A DNA stretch of 64,000 bases from Schizochytrium sp. CCTCC M209059 (GCA_000818945.1 KN805400.1:71293-135292); one strand, 5' to 3'. Counted from the stretch's first letter, positions 45,746 to 56,411 are shown. Numbers and translations: made by a program. The notes: generated by a model from the sequence alone, not told the origin.

Positions 45746-48700
45746 TTAACCCATATCGCTCGACTCGTCCATGTCTCGCACGTTGTAATTGCGAATTCGC
45801 TGCGAGCCAATCTGGACCTGACCGCGGCCCGGACCTGTGACAGGCCGGCGCCGACGAGACGAACTTGCTGCGCTTGAAGGAGCCTGCGGAGGGTCTGCTG
45901 GAACGTTGTGCACGGAATTACGATTTAGTTGATGATGACCATGCGGCGAAGACATATCACGCTGGCCAACCTGCCCAAGGCGTTGACGAGCCTCGGCAAG
46001 GCGATCTCGCGCGGAGATTGGCCCAGATGCTGTCGGCCGGGAGTCCACACGAGCTTTTGCTGAAGCAGGTCGCGCGTCTGAAAATGCAAGACGACTCTCG
46101 CCAACGATTCGCAGTGGATTTTTTGATGGGGATGAGCGAGGGGTGTTTGAAACGATTTTCTCTCCAAGGTCATCGCTTTCGTTTACAGCAGCTTGGGCCT
46201 GTGCAGCTCGAAGTTGGAGCTTGAGCGTGCGATTTTGGGCGACCAGCTGCTCGAGAGCGAGTTCCACGCTGCGGATTTTACTTTCGAAAGTCGCTGCAAC
46301 CTGACGCTCCACTTGATCGAGCTGATCTGTTGTGACGCTAGACCGAGACGAATGTTTGAGCTCGGCACGAAGTTTGTTGGCCAAATCGGCAAGGCGGTCG
46401 CGTTCCTCCGCGACCTGTTCAACCTCCTTTCGCGTGAGGTCTAGCTCACGATTAAGGCGGCTGTTTTCTGATGTGAGCGTTGCAACTTGAGACTGCAAAG
46501 AAACAGTTATTTCTTCGCTCGGCCCGGGACCATTACGAGTGGCCATGGTTCGCGTTGGATGGTGCGAACTTTCGTTTTCACTCAAAGTCTGTGTCTGCAA
46601 AAGACCAATCTGGTGCTCCTGCGTGCGAAGAAGCTTGCGAAGAAGTCTCGTTTCTGCAGCTTCGTCAGAGGGAGTGAGGCCCTGGTGTTTTTCCCGCTCA
46701 GCGACAGCCTGAAGGTGAGCAATGTAGGCGTGCAAATCTTTTGCCTGCTCGCGAAGAAGCAGGCATTCGCGCCCAACGATATGTTCAGGCCGACTTTGCG
46801 AGCCATTTTCGTTGTCCCGAGGTTCTATTGGGCTCGTCTCGTTCTGCATTTCTTGCAATTGCATGGCCATAGATTCCATCTCGGCGCGCATGGCGCGCAG
46901 AGCAGAGGCAAGCGCGTCCTTCTCCCTTTGAAGACCAGCGTTTGCAATCTGCAAGCGTCCAATTTCCGCCGTCTCCTCCGCAGCAGAGGTGACAGTCATG
47001 GAGCTGAGAGGTGACGGCGGACCAAGGTCGCCGTCGAACGTGGGCGAGCTTTGTGCGTGCCCTTTTGATCCCGATAAAGTCCTCATACCACCACCACTAC
47101 CGCCGCCACCACCCAAAGAAGATTTCCATGCTCGAGAGCGCATCTCCTCTTGCACGGCAGCAACCTGTGCGCGGAGTTCGGTGACGGTCGTCTGCAGCGT
47201 CTCAATGACGCTAGCTTGCTCTCGGTTTTTGGTCTCCAGTGTCTCGCAGAGATGCTTTTCTGCATCACGCGATTCGTCCCTTTGTGCCAAAGCCTGCGCC
47301 TCTGCAAGCTGGTGCTTTGCATCTTCTGCATCATCACGAGCGCGGTTGGCTTGATCAAGTGCAGCGGCGACGCGTTCCTGGGCAACTTTGAGATCCTCTT
47401 GTGCGCGCGCAACCTGTGATTCAAGAGAGCGAAGCTTGGCAGTTTTTCCCGCCAATTCAGTACGAAGTTTCGCTGCGTCAGAGTCACGGCGCGACGATCC
47501 CGTGGAGATTTCGTCACGGAGGGATTCTATTTCACGTTGTTTGACCGCAAGCTGCTCCTCGTAGTCCCACTTTGCTTTCGTAAAGTCAGAGCGCGAGGTC
47601 TCCAATTGAGTCTCTGCTGCGCGGAGTTTATCAGCGAGCGCACTCAAACGGTCCTCAAGTCCCGAGGTCTGGGAGCGCAGGGCCTCGTCGCGTTTGGCCT
47701 CTTGGCGCTCAAGTTGCGCCTCATAGTGCTCCTTTTGCTGGACGAAAGCTTGCTCTACGGCGTGCAGCGAAGAGAGAAGGTCGGTCATTTTCGTTTCGTG
47801 CTCGTCGAGAATGCTTTGTTTGAGGTCCTTTAGGTCGGCCACTTCGCTCTCGAGCTCTTCGATTCGAGCATCCTTGAGACGTTGCGTGTCTTCCAGCTCC
47901 CACACGAGTTGTTTGCACCGCTTTTCACTTGCGTCAAATTGGGCGCCAAGTTCTGCGGCTCTGTTTTGCGCGGCATTTTTCGCGGCGCGCTCGCGCGTCT
48001 GTACCTCGGTCTGTTGCTTGACGCGGTCCTGGAGCTCTTTGTTGGCATTTTGGAGCTCCTCGATACGATGTTCGTAGTCCCGGTACCGCTGTCGAGAAAG
48101 TTCGTCATAGGTGGCAGCCATTTCGCGACGCTGGGCCTCGAGATCGTTATCCTTTTCTTGAAGGCGGTGTTCAAGCTGCGCGAGTGCCTCTTCGAGTGCG
48201 AGGCGTTCTTTGCGATGTCTTGTCTCCAGCGCGACACGGCCACCTTCCATATTCGTGCGAAGGTCGGCAAGGCGGCGCTCGTGAGCGTCTTCATTTTCGC
48301 GGGCACGAACTGCGGCGGCCTCGAGCTGGGCCTCGAGATCGTCAATCTGCATGCGGAGCTCGCTCGCCTCGGCCTCTTTGTCGCCAATAAGTTCCTTGAC
48401 CTTGACAAACGCGGTGTCGAACTTTTCAAGTTCCGCGTCGCGGTCGGCAATAAGTTGGAGATTGTAATTGAAATCCTCGCTGAGTTTAGCGAACTTTTCC
48501 TCGGCTACGCGAAGTTGTTCGTCTTTGCCGCGGAGGGTGCGTTCCAGGCTTTGAAGTCTGAATTCGTTCATCTCCTGAAGCTCGCGTTGCTTTTGTTGGA
48601 TGAGCGTTTCGAGGTCGTCGCCGTGAATACTGGTACGGCCTGCGGCCCTCTTGCCGTTGACTGGCTCGGCCGTAGCAGATTTGTCTCGCGAGATTTGTTT

Positions 48701-48985
48701 GTGTTTTGTTTGTGCAGAGAAATCCTCATCGATCTCCGATCCCTCGTCTTGGTCTTCTTCTTCTTCATCGTCGTCGTCGTCGTCGTCGTCGTCATTCTCG
48801 TCGTGGGTGAACCCTCGGTGCCGCGTGTTCTCGTCGCGATTCCTCGTGCGACGGGGCCTGTTACTGTCTGCCGAAGCGAACGAGAGGTCGCCAAGGATAG
48901 AGGCTGCGGCAGCGGCGGCTTCTGCAGCGCGGTCCTGATCGCCCGCGCGCCTTTCCGCGGCCCCAAGCCGCGCGTCGCGCGGCAT
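45746..48985 (-). CDS. CCDC57-like coiled-coil protein
   Basis: 1,079 residues from the first ATG at 48985 (MPRDARLG). After an Ala-rich and then Asp/Glu-rich N-terminus (to about residue 110), residues about 115-900 are coiled coil. The segment FAKLSEDFNYNLQLIADRDAE followed by LEKFDTAFVKVKEL closely matches the N-terminal signature of CCDC57, a centriolar-satellite/microtubule protein (there EDFVYNLQVLEERDRELERYD). A Gly-rich break lies near 620. The C-terminal 120 residues are Pro/Ser/Arg-rich and probably disordered. The role is inferred from that match: centriole or basal-body organisation. Other long coiled coils could share weak similarity, so orthology is moderate. Confidence 0.75.
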   Translation of the reverse strand: MPRDARLGAAERRAGDQDRAAEAAAAAASILGDLSFASADSNRPRRTRNRDENTRHRGFTHDENDDDDDDDDDEEEEDQDEGSEIDEDFSAQTKHKQISRDKSATAEPVNGKRAAGRTSIHGDDLETLIQQKQRELQEMNEFRLQSLERTLRGKDEQLRVAEEKFAKLSEDFNYNLQLIADRDAELEKFDTAFVKVKELIGDKEAEASELRMQIDDLEAQLEAAAVRARENEDAHERRLADLRTNMEGGRVALETRHRKERLALEEALAQLEHRLQEKDNDLEAQRREMAATYDELSRQRYRDYEHRIEELQNANKELQDRVKQQTEVQTRERAAKNAAQNRAAELGAQFDASEKRCKQLVWELEDTQRLKDARIEELESEVADLKDLKQSILDEHETKMTDLLSSLHAVEQAFVQQKEHYEAQLERQEAKRDEALRSQTSGLEDRLSALADKLRAAETQLETSRSDFTKAKWDYEEQLAVKQREIESLRDEISTGSSRRDSDAAKLRTELAGKTAKLRSLESQVARAQEDLKVAQERVAAALDQANRARDDAEDAKHQLAEAQALAQRDESRDAEKHLCETLETKNREQASVIETLQTTVTELRAQVAAVQEEMRSRAWKSSLGGGGGSGGGMRTLSGSKGHAQSSPTFDGDLGPPSPLSSMTVTSAAEETAEIGRLQIANAGLQREKDALASALRAMRAEMESMAMQLQEMQNETSPIEPRDNENGSQSRPEHIVGRECLLLREQAKDLHAYIAHLQAVAEREKHQGLTPSDEAAETRLLRKLLRTQEHQIGLLQTQTLSENESSHHPTRTMATRNGPGPSEEITVSLQSQVATLTSENSRLNRELDLTRKEVEQVAEERDRLADLANKLRAELKHSSRSSVTTDQLDQVERQVAATFESKIRSVELALEQLVAQNRTLKLQLRAAQAQAAVNESDDLGEKIVSNTPRSSPSKNPLRIVGESRLAFSDARPASAKARVDSRPTASGPISARDRLAEARQRLGQVGQRDMSSPHGHHQLNRNSVHNVPADPPQAPSSAASSSRRRRPVTGPGRGQVQIGSQRIRNYNVRDMDESSDMG

Positions 48986-49403
48986 ATCGCCCCCCTTGGA
49001 AAAAAAAATTATCAACAGAGAGAGAGAGAGTGAGAGAGAGAAAGGGGTTTGGGCGCCCTGACCTTTCTTTAACCGTAAGTTGCGTAAATGAGGGACGTCT
49101 TCTCGCTGAGAAGGGGATTATGCGATGCGTGGAAGAGAAAAGGCGGAGAAGCTTCGTCGACATGCGTGGTAGTAGTCACCGTGTACACCTAGGTGTAGAA
49201 GTATAGAATGGAAATGAGTTGCTCACGGCCAAAAGCTTCAGCGCGTCTCATACGCCTTGTTTTACGAGGCAGAAGCGCATCTGCTTCTACCCTTTGGAAA
49301 TGAAGAAGAGGAGAGCAAGCGCGATGGTGTAAGTCTGTTTTTCTTTGGCAAGAAAAAAGGGTGAGACCGAGGTTTCGGAAAAAAAATGATTGGCTGATGG
49401 AAA
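48986..49403. other. Intergenic between two minus-strand genes
   Basis: 418 bp: the promoter side of the CCDC57-like gene, with a GA dinucleotide-rich tract at about 49016-49042, and the 3' side of PAC2. No gene is seen. Confidence 0.6.
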
Positions 49404-50204
49404 CTACTGAAAAAGGGATACTTGCGGGGCACCGCCATCAAGATATTGCCAGCAAGACGGTGGCCTCCACGCCTTGGGCGGAGCAGAGAATACTTTGGCA
49501 ATAGCCTGTAGAGCTGCACCCATCATGCAGGCCTCTGGGACATTAAAACCTTCCTTGCAAAAGAGGATAAGTGCGCGCATGGACAAATTCTGCGCTTGAC
49601 AGACATTGAACAGGGCACTCAGGAGACCCGCTTTGAAGACGGGTAACCTTGGCGAGCTCGCTACATCGAGAGGCGGGATGCCTGTTTGATGGAGCACATT
49701 GAGGTCCTCGGGCGAGACGGCGTCGGAAGCCAGAAAACGAAACTCGTGCATCATGACCTCTTTTTCAAAGTTTGCGCTCGAGTCAGATCCAGCAAGAACC
49801 AAAATTGAGGCAAATCCGTGCGTGGAGATCCAGGTTGAGAGCTCTTCTGCAAATTCTGCAGATGCGCCCTCCACGATTGGCGCCCTGATTTGCAACAAGG
49901 TGATCTTTCTGGAGGCAATACGATAGATTTCGATGCTGCTACACAGCTGGCCCTTTTCTGCGCCCTCGCATACATCAAGTGGGTCGACCCCTGCCATGGG
50001 AAGCACATGCGACGAGCGCAGTGCGCCGACCTTTTGCGCCTCCTCGCCGGCAGTCTTTTCTGGACGGGAGTTCGCCGTGTTCATGACCAAGTCCATGGCC
50101 ATTTGTCCAACGTTGCCCAGCGAGACGGCCGGGACTACAAGTAGGTCGCCGCGCAGGGCGTCTAGAGATGCGCTTCCCCATGCCGGGGCCGCTGCAAACT
50201 CCAT
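49404..50204 (-). CDS. PSMG2: Proteasome assembly chaperone 2 (PAC2/PSMG2)
   Basis: 266 residues from the first ATG at 50204. PAC2 pairs with PAC1 to guide assembly of the 20S proteasome alpha ring. The N-terminal LLVVPAVSLGNVGQMAMDLVM matches the LLMPAVSVGNVGQLAMDLI block of human PSMG2. SSIEIYRIASRKITLLQIRAP matches the next block, and WISTHGFASILVLAGSDSS and KEGFNVPEACMM follow in the same order. Length equals the human protein (264). Nothing is missing. The neighbouring divergent gene is PABPN1; I see no functional link. Confidence 0.88.
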   Translation of the reverse strand: MEFAAAPAWGSASLDALRGDLLVVPAVSLGNVGQMAMDLVMNTANSRPEKTAGEEAQKVGALRSSHVLPMAGVDPLDVCEGAEKGQLCSSIEIYRIASRKITLLQIRAPIVEGASAEFAEELSTWISTHGFASILVLAGSDSSANFEKEVMMHEFRFLASDAVSPEDLNVLHQTGIPPLDVASSPRLPVFKAGLLSALFNVCQAQNLSMRALILFCKEGFNVPEACMMGAALQAIAKVFSAPPKAWRPPSCWQYLDGGAPQVSLFQ

Positions 50205-51271
50205 CTTTTTCTGCGTCGGATAGCTTCTTTGCTCTTGTTTTGCGCGATGGTGTTTGTTCGGGCGTTGCAATGGTATTCACAATCAGTCCAAGTCATCGAA
50301 CAGAGCCTATGGAACGTTTAGAACGGTTCTGGAAGAATCGATCATCATGATCATCGTCGTGTGATAATCTCCTAGGGCCAAGGCGCTGACGGTTAGAATC
50401 CCTCGTCATAAACGCTACTAAGATATAATCTGGTCAGGCGTTGCAGGCAAACACGAGTTTGCGAAGCGACAATTGACTTTTTGAAGACTTTTAGCGTGGC
50501 TTTCGAGATAATCTCGCTTTACGCAGGTCAATCTTTCTCTCACTTCGTTGTTTTTGAACTTTCTTCTCGCTGTTTGCTCGTCCATTTGTGTTCGAGGCAT
50601 TCAGACCAAGATCATGTGTGAAGAGCCACATTACCTCATCTCTTGATCGAAGGATGCTTCTCCCCCACCCCGACTCTTTGTCTGTTTGAGATGTGTGGTA
50701 TCTTGATAAAGAGACATCTGGCTCAAAGGAGTGTTCTACTGCAACAAACGCTGCCTGCAGTCCCTACTTTTAGTATAGCGAGCGGCGAGGATTTGGTCGA
50801 GTAGAAAGCCAAAAGAAGAGTTTGCCCTCTTCATGTTTGTCCCGTTCTTGTATGGATACGTTGTAGTCCCGAGACAAGATTTCGAGAATCTTTTTCAAGT
50901 GAAGTTATCATACTCGTTCAAGTCCCCGAACGGCAACGCCAGCTGAGGTCCAATCTTCATTAAAGCCGAACGTGCGATGACGTCTTGGCGAGGTATTTCA
51001 CTCCACCCTGTTTTCGCTGATAAAGTTCCAGATGAATTTCACTCGTCAGCCCTCTCTACGGCAGCAAGTTGGGCCATGCCCGAGAACTCACGCGTACTGT
51101 ACGCGGCGAACATGCTCGGCAAGCCCAACTTCATCAACCACAGGCGCGATGTGCCGGCGAGGTGCTCCTGCTTTTCCCGCCAAGCTAGCTAGCTGCAAGT
51201 CGCAGAAGTCGCGGCAAGGTGCAGAAGTCGCGGCGAGTGGAGTGGAAAAATCGTGCGCCAAGCACGCAAGG
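50205..51271. other. Divergent intergenic region, no supported gene
   Basis: About 1.07 kb between the PAC2 and PABPN1 starts. An ATG at 51032 is in frame with PABPN1 and open, but its 80 extra residues (Arg/Ser/Cys-rich) resemble no part of the family. A tRNA B-box-like string near 50390 lacks the rest of a tRNA. The remainder holds only short frames. Confidence 0.5.
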
Positions 51272-51907
51272 ATGCAGGCCAAGCTGCTGGCCATGGAGGA
51301 GGAGGCCGCCAAGCTCGCCGCCGGCGGCGACGACGACGACGACTTGGGCGGCGGCGACGGCGAGGCCGGCAACGCGGACGCCGGCGGCGAGAACGGCGCG
51401 GGCGCCGGACAGAGCGCAGCGGGCGCGGCAGCCGTGGGCGCCGGCGGCCCCAGCGGCGGCCCCAGCGGAGCCGGCACGGGCTCTGGCGTGGGTGGTAGCG
51501 GCGGCGACGAGACCGGCGAGGGTGGCGACGCGGCGGGCGATCGCGAGATCTTCGTCGGGAATCTGCACGACGACGTCGGGCCGCAGGACCTGAATGATTT
51601 CTTCAAGGACTGCGGTACGGTGAATAGAATTACGATCCTTTGCGATAAACACACGGGCCAGTCGAAGGGGTTCGCCTACATGGAGTTTGAGGAACCGGAG
51701 GCGATCGACCTCGCACTCGAGCTTAACGAGACGGAGCTTATGGGCAAGGCGATCAAGGTTTCGCGGAAACGCAAAAACGTGCCACGGCATCAGCTTGGCC
51801 GCGGCCGCGGCCGAGGACGTGGCGGCTTTCGTGGTCGAGGCCGTGGTGGATTCAGAGGCGGAAGCAGAGGGCGAGGCCGTGGTCGGGGCCGCTTTCAGCC
51901 GTACTAG
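51272..51907 (+). CDS. PABPN1: Nuclear poly(A)-binding protein (PABPN1/Pab2 type)
   Basis: 211 residues from the ATG at 51272, chosen because the short coiled coil that precedes the RRM in this family starts here (MQAKLLAMEEEAAKLAAG). A Gly/Ala/Asp-rich linker (about 18-90) separates it from one RRM (about 90-168), with RNP2 IFVGNL and RNP1 KGFAYMEF and the family-typical INRITILCDKHTGQ-like strand (here VNRITILCDKHTGQ). The C-terminus is Arg/Gly repeats ending in FQPY, where methylation and nuclear import signals sit in relatives. It should control poly(A) tail length and nuclear RNA turnover. A longer start at 51032 is possible. Confidence 0.9.
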   Translation: MQAKLLAMEEEAAKLAAGGDDDDDLGGGDGEAGNADAGGENGAGAGQSAAGAAAVGAGGPSGGPSGAGTGSGVGGSGGDETGEGGDAAGDREIFVGNLHDDVGPQDLNDFFKDCGTVNRITILCDKHTGQSKGFAYMEFEEPEAIDLALELNETELMGKAIKVSRKRKNVPRHQLGRGRGRGRGGFRGRGRGGFRGGSRGRGRGRGRFQPY

Positions 51908-52371
51908 AGCCTCGCCATGTCCCTGTTACACCTCACCTCTTACCCACCTACGTACTTTTCCATCTGTCTGATAGCCTTCAACGCTTTGATTTACTGATTG
52001 ATGTGCCCTCCCGCAAACCAAAGACTAAAGTAAAAAAAAAATATGAAAAATCCAACGATGCAAAATTTCGCTTTCAATCTTTGCGCCTTCTCTTCTTTTT
52101 TTAGAAAGGGTTTGAATGGTCGTCTCTCTTGTCTCGGATAGAATTCAAGCGATCTCGTGCTCAATCTTTATTTCTTGTTTTAATTCTTTATTTTGATGCT
52201 CAATTGTCCTTGTGCCGCCCGTAGAAAGCAGCAGCTTGATGGACTGCGAGCGCACCAAAAGTCCGTGCTTGTTAGGACACCTACATGCACGCAAGCAGAA
52301 GAGCAAGCGAGAGAACAAGCAACGAGCAATCATCGTCACACTTCTTTGCGAGAATAGAGGTTTCTGTTTTT
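51908..52371. other. Intergenic 3' region between convergent genes
   Basis: 464 AT-rich bases with poly-A and poly-T runs (for example about 52033-52042 and 52369-52381) between PABPN1 and the three-RRM gene. Both 3' ends should be here. No other gene is seen. Confidence 0.6.
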
Positions 52372-54860
52372 TTATTTTTTGTTTATAACATCACATGCTC
52401 GCTTTGAGAAGGGAAGAAGGGAGTGTGGGGTGAGTTAGGAAGGAAGGTAGGGAAGGAGCTGATCTTTAGTAGTGTAAGACCAATCTTGCTAGGCAGCATA
52501 AAAGCTAGTACACGCCTCGTAGACACACATCAACAAAGCAAACACAGATAAACGAAGGTTGTCCCAACTTTTGAAAGCCTGAAAAGTGCAGCCGCAGGCA
52601 TACTCACGGCAAGAACTGCTACTCTCGCCAATGCTGCCGATGCCGCTGCTGCTGTCTCTGATACCTTTGCAAGCTGGTCTGCAAAAGAGAAGGAAAACCT
52701 CGTGAGTTAGTGGAAGGCTGGCACACTGGCACGGCGCGGCGCGCGTTCACCTGCAAATGACTTTTCCGCCATTGCAGCACAGTCGAGTGCCGAGGAAGGC
52801 CTTTCGACGCGATCCTGGTCATCCTCTGCAGTATCTTCTCCCACATCGTCAGCTTCTCCGGAATTACCATCGTTGAGATTGCCGTTGTTGTCAGCTTCAG
52901 GCGTAGCGGTCGGGTTGCCATCGGGACCAAGCTGGCTAGAGCTAGAGCCAAGTTGCCCAGCTTCAACGGCAAGCTGCTGGGCAGCCATCATCGCAGCGAG
53001 GTGGCGCTGCTCCGGCGGCGACATCATCGGGCCCGGCGCGCCGTACATCATCGACGGCGAGTACACATATCCTCCAGGGCCAGCGGCAGCGGCAGCGGGA
53101 CCAGCACCATACGCAGCACCACCATGCGGAACAACAGACGCCATCGGGGACGAAGGCGGAGACGACGGGTAGTATGGGCCGTAGTAGGCGGCATGGCCGT
53201 AGGCAGCAAAGTCCATCGCGGACTGAGCGCCTGGGGAGCCCGGGAAGTACATGGCGGGCATTTGTTGCCAGCCCGCCGTCGGGGAGCCCTGCGCCCCATA
53301 CATGAGAGGAGCAGACGCCATGATTGGGGATGGCCCTCTAGGGTTATTTGAGAACTTGCCCCAATCTAGACGCACAGCCTGCGATCCGAGCATAGTGCCC
53401 CGAAGGGTGTCGATGGCACGCTTGGCCTCCTCTCGAGTGGAGAACTTGACAAAGCCGCAGCCCTTGTTGGGCGGAATCTTGATGCTTTCAATGGATCCGC
53501 AGCACTCAAAGTGGGCTTGAATGGCGTCGGCGTTGACATTCGGGTCCAAATTACCAATGAAGACCGTAGTTCGCGGGGCCGGTCTGCCTCCTCCGCTACT
53601 CGGTGGGCTTTGTTCTGCGTCCGAGGTCGCTTCGGGCTGGTCCGCATCTTGGCGAGCATTGGCAGAGGCTTCACCGGTCGCCGGTTCACGCTGCGTAATT
53701 TCTGCGCCTGCAATTGTAGATTTTTCTTCGTCTTTAGCCTCGTTCTCAGCCACCGGTTTTTTCTGAATCGTGGAGACGGCAATGGAGTCGTGCGTTACGT
53801 TCGGGGCGTTGAGATCGTCGGAGCCATGCGATACTTCGGAAAAGGATCCGCTTCGGCTGCTCAAAGTGCGCGACGAAAGGGAGGAGACTGAGGTTGCCCG
53901 CATGTACGCGGGGGGTTCAGCGTACGGTGTGGTGTTGTTACTATGGCGCGGGCTATCGTGCCGTCTAGAGGATTCGCCGTTCGACGAAGACTGCCCCTCG
54001 GGCCGACGTGCCGCAGGGCCTACCCGCACGCGCCGCCCATCAATGAGAGCGCTTTGCATGGCACGCAGAGCCTGCCTGCAATCGTCCTGCGACTTGAAGC
54101 GGACAAAGCCGTATCCCTTGGAGCATCCCGTATTGGCATCGAAGAGGACATTAGCGTCTACACAGGTGGCGAACTTTTCTGCAAAGACAGCCTTGAGCGT
54201 TGCGCTGGTCGTTTCGGGCGCGAGGTCTCCGACGTAGAGTGAGAGATGGCTGCGACTGCGAGGGGACGGCGACGATCCCGCAGATGTGGGGGCATTGGAG
54301 GTCGAGGTCGCGTCTGATTCGTTGTGATCTGCGGAATGCTGGCGTCGACGGCGCGATGAGTTGTTGTTCCCGCTGCCATTGCTTCCGCTGCTTCCGCTGC
54401 CGCCCTTTCCCCAGTTCAGCCGATAACAGAGGTTGGTGCCGGGAATTGGCTGTCCATTAAAGGTCTCGAGAACGTGGCGCGCGGCTGCGTGCGAGCTAAA
54501 TTCAATGAATGCGTAGCCGGCAGGTAGCCCGGTGCTGTTATTGCGCATCATGCGCACGCGGGCTACCTCTTGCGTGGACGCAAACAGGTTGAGCAGATGG
54601 CCTTCGTTCCACGTGGGCTGAATGGAGCCCATCCACAGCGTGCAGGTTTCTCCGTGCATGACGTGTTGTCGACGAGGTCTCCGCTGCTGGTGCTGCTGGT
54701 GCTGTTGTTGCGGTTGCTGGTGCTGTTGGTGCTGCTGCTGCTGCTGCTGCTCTGTCTTGGACTGCACTTTCTCTTGGAGGGCTTGACCTTGCTCCTGGCC
54801 CTGGTCCTGGTCCAGGTCCTTCTCCTGCTCGGGCTCCTCGTGCTGCTTCTCAACCATCAT
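52372..54860 (-). CDS. Three-RRM RNA-binding protein (RBP45/47-Nam8-SECp43 family), three exons
   Basis: Exon 1 is 52751-54860 from the first in-frame ATG at 54860 (MMVEKQHEE); exon 2 is 52608-52678; exon 3 is 52372-52401; together 736 residues. RRM1 (about 73-155; TLWMGSIQPTWNEGHLLNLF, GYAFIEF), RRM2 (about 203-283; LYVGDLAPETTS, GYGFVRF) and RRM3 (about 428-500; VFIGNLDPNVNADAIQ, GCGFVKF) match, in order, the family that includes plant RBP45/47, yeast Nam8 and human SECp43. A Gln-rich tract precedes RRM1; a Tyr/Gly/Ala/Pro-rich region follows RRM3. Roles in relatives are pre-mRNA splicing, stress granules or tRNA-Sec handling; which applies is unknown. Without splicing, exon 1 would run to a stop at 52707. 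Confidence 0.87.
52402..52607 (-). other. Probable intron 2 of the three-RRM gene (206 bp)
   Basis: Donor GTGAGT at 52607; the same CTAACTCAC branch string as intron 1; pyrimidine-rich tract; first AG after the branch is at 52403-52402. The spliced frame ends at a TAA at 52374-52372. If this intron is not used, the frame ends at 52530. Confidence 0.6.
52679..52750 (-). other. Intron 1 of the three-RRM gene (72 bp)
   Basis: Donor CAG|GTGAAC at 52750; branch-like CTAACTCAC; pyrimidine tract; acceptor TTTTGCAG ending at 52679. Phase 1; joining the exons keeps the frame open. Confidence 0.8.
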
Positions 54861-55420
54861 GAGCTCGTCCGTGCGCCTGCACGCCCGCCCGCCCGCCCGC
54901 ACGCTCGCTCGCGTACGTGCTATACTTTTGCGTACTACTTGTTGCACACGCGGACTTCTGTCTGGGTGCACCCCGTCCTCGCTGCTCGTACCGGCGCTAC
55001 TTCTGCTGCCGCTGTTTCTGCCGCTGTTTCTGCCTTCGACGCTTCTTCTGCTGCCGAAGCCCGCGCGTCTCGCGCCGCTGCTGCCAGCTGCTGCTGCCGC
55101 CCCCGCCGGACCGTCGCGTCCGCTGCTGCGCGCGTCGCGGCCTGTCGCGGCGAGGCCTCGCGCGGCAGTCCGAAAGGTAAAAGGTAACCCGGTAAGGTAA
55201 ACAAACAGGCGCAAGCTAGCTAGCTACAAAGCGAGCGACGCCGCGCGGTGCCTCTCACAGGCCCGCCGCGCAGAGACGAGGCGCCGCGGCCTCGCGCGCG
55301 CCCGCGCTCCGCCCCGGACCTGCTCTGCTCCTCGTCGCTCGCGATGGCCCACCCAACCACGCGGGCGCGAGGTACAGAGCAGAGCGCCTGACGGAGCTCG
55401 CTCGCGCTGCTGTGCTCGAC

Positions 55421-55450
55421 CAAATCAAATCAAATCGAATCGAATCGAAT
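55421..55450. repeat. CAAAT/CGAAT pentanucleotide array
   Basis: Six pentamers, three CAAAT-like then three CGAAT-like. Confidence 0.85.
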
Positions 55451-55988
55451 GGGCAGAGAAGGATAGAATCCTGTCCTCGAGAGAGCGGCGGCGCCGCGGC
55501 AGCGGTCGGCCGCGCAGGCACGCTCGCAGCTCGCTCGCGCCTCGCTCCCTGCCTGCTTCCCGCGCAGCTCGCGCGGCCGGCCTGGCTGGCGTTGCGCCCG
55601 CTGCGCTCGCTGCGCTCGCGCGGCTCGCCTTGTGTTGCGTTGCGTGTGTGCACGTGCCGCGTCGAGGACTCGGCACGTGCAGCGCTTTCCCTCGCTCGCA
55701 GGCGCTCCCTCGCTCCCTCGCTCGCCCGCCGCCGGGCTGCTGGAGACCGGCTGCCGGGCTGTCCGCGCGCGGCCAGGCTGCGCTGCCGGGCGCGCGAGGG
55801 CAGGGCGCGGGTCACGGCGCGCGGTCGAAGCGAGTCTGCGCGGCGGTATGGTGGGCGTTGCGTTGCGCCTTGGCGAGCTCGCGGAGGCAAGCTAGGCAGT
55901 GACTGCGGTGCAGCGCGTGCAGCGACGCGCGCGAGGGTAGCTACGAGTTTGTGCGCGGCCCCGCGCACACTGGGCTTTGGCGCGCGAG

Positions 55989-56032
55989 CAAGTGCGCTAT
56001 GGCGCCGCCGCAAGTGCGCTATGGCGCCGCCG
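55989..56032. repeat. 22-bp tandem duplication
   Basis: Two identical 22-bp units side by side at 55989-56010 and 56011-56032, beginning CAAGTGCGCTATGG. Confidence 0.9.
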
Positions 56033-56255
56033 GCCCTTGCTGCTCGCGCGGCCGGAAAGCATGATGGCTCCAGCCCGCACGCAGACCTCGAGCACGCGCA
56101 CACGGCCTCGCTCCCTCGCCCGCTCGCGCCCACTTGGACCCGCGCACACGCCCTGTCCAGGCCGGCCGCCAGGCCGAGCGGCAGGCGACGGACCTGCCCT
56201 GCGCGGCCCGCTACCCCGCGCGATCGCGTCGCGAGGCTGGGCCCGGGGCAGCGCG

Positions 56256-56298
56256 ACGACTCGACTCGACTCGACTCGACTCGACTCGACTCGACTCG
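56256..56298. repeat. (GACTC)n array
   Basis: About eight uninterrupted GACTC pentamers. Confidence 0.95.
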
Positions 56299-56411
56299 GC
56301 CGGGATGGGCGGTGCAAGGGAAGGAGGCGCTTGTACGTACATACGTACGTACATACTGCAGTGCATACTACAAACACTTGACTCGCGCATTCTTTGCGTT
56401 GCTGCTACTAC

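Noticed and set aside
47882..49033. 383-codon plus-strand frame with hydrophobic segments opposite the CCDC57-like gene
   Set aside because: The sense strand carries a clear coiled coil with a family signature; Leu/Phe-rich antisense of Glu/Lys-rich coiled coil is a known artefact.
50373..50405. tRNA B-box-like string GGTTAGAATCC
   Set aside because: One mismatch to the B box, an imperfect T-arm, and no A box, anticodon arm or acceptor stem at the right distance.
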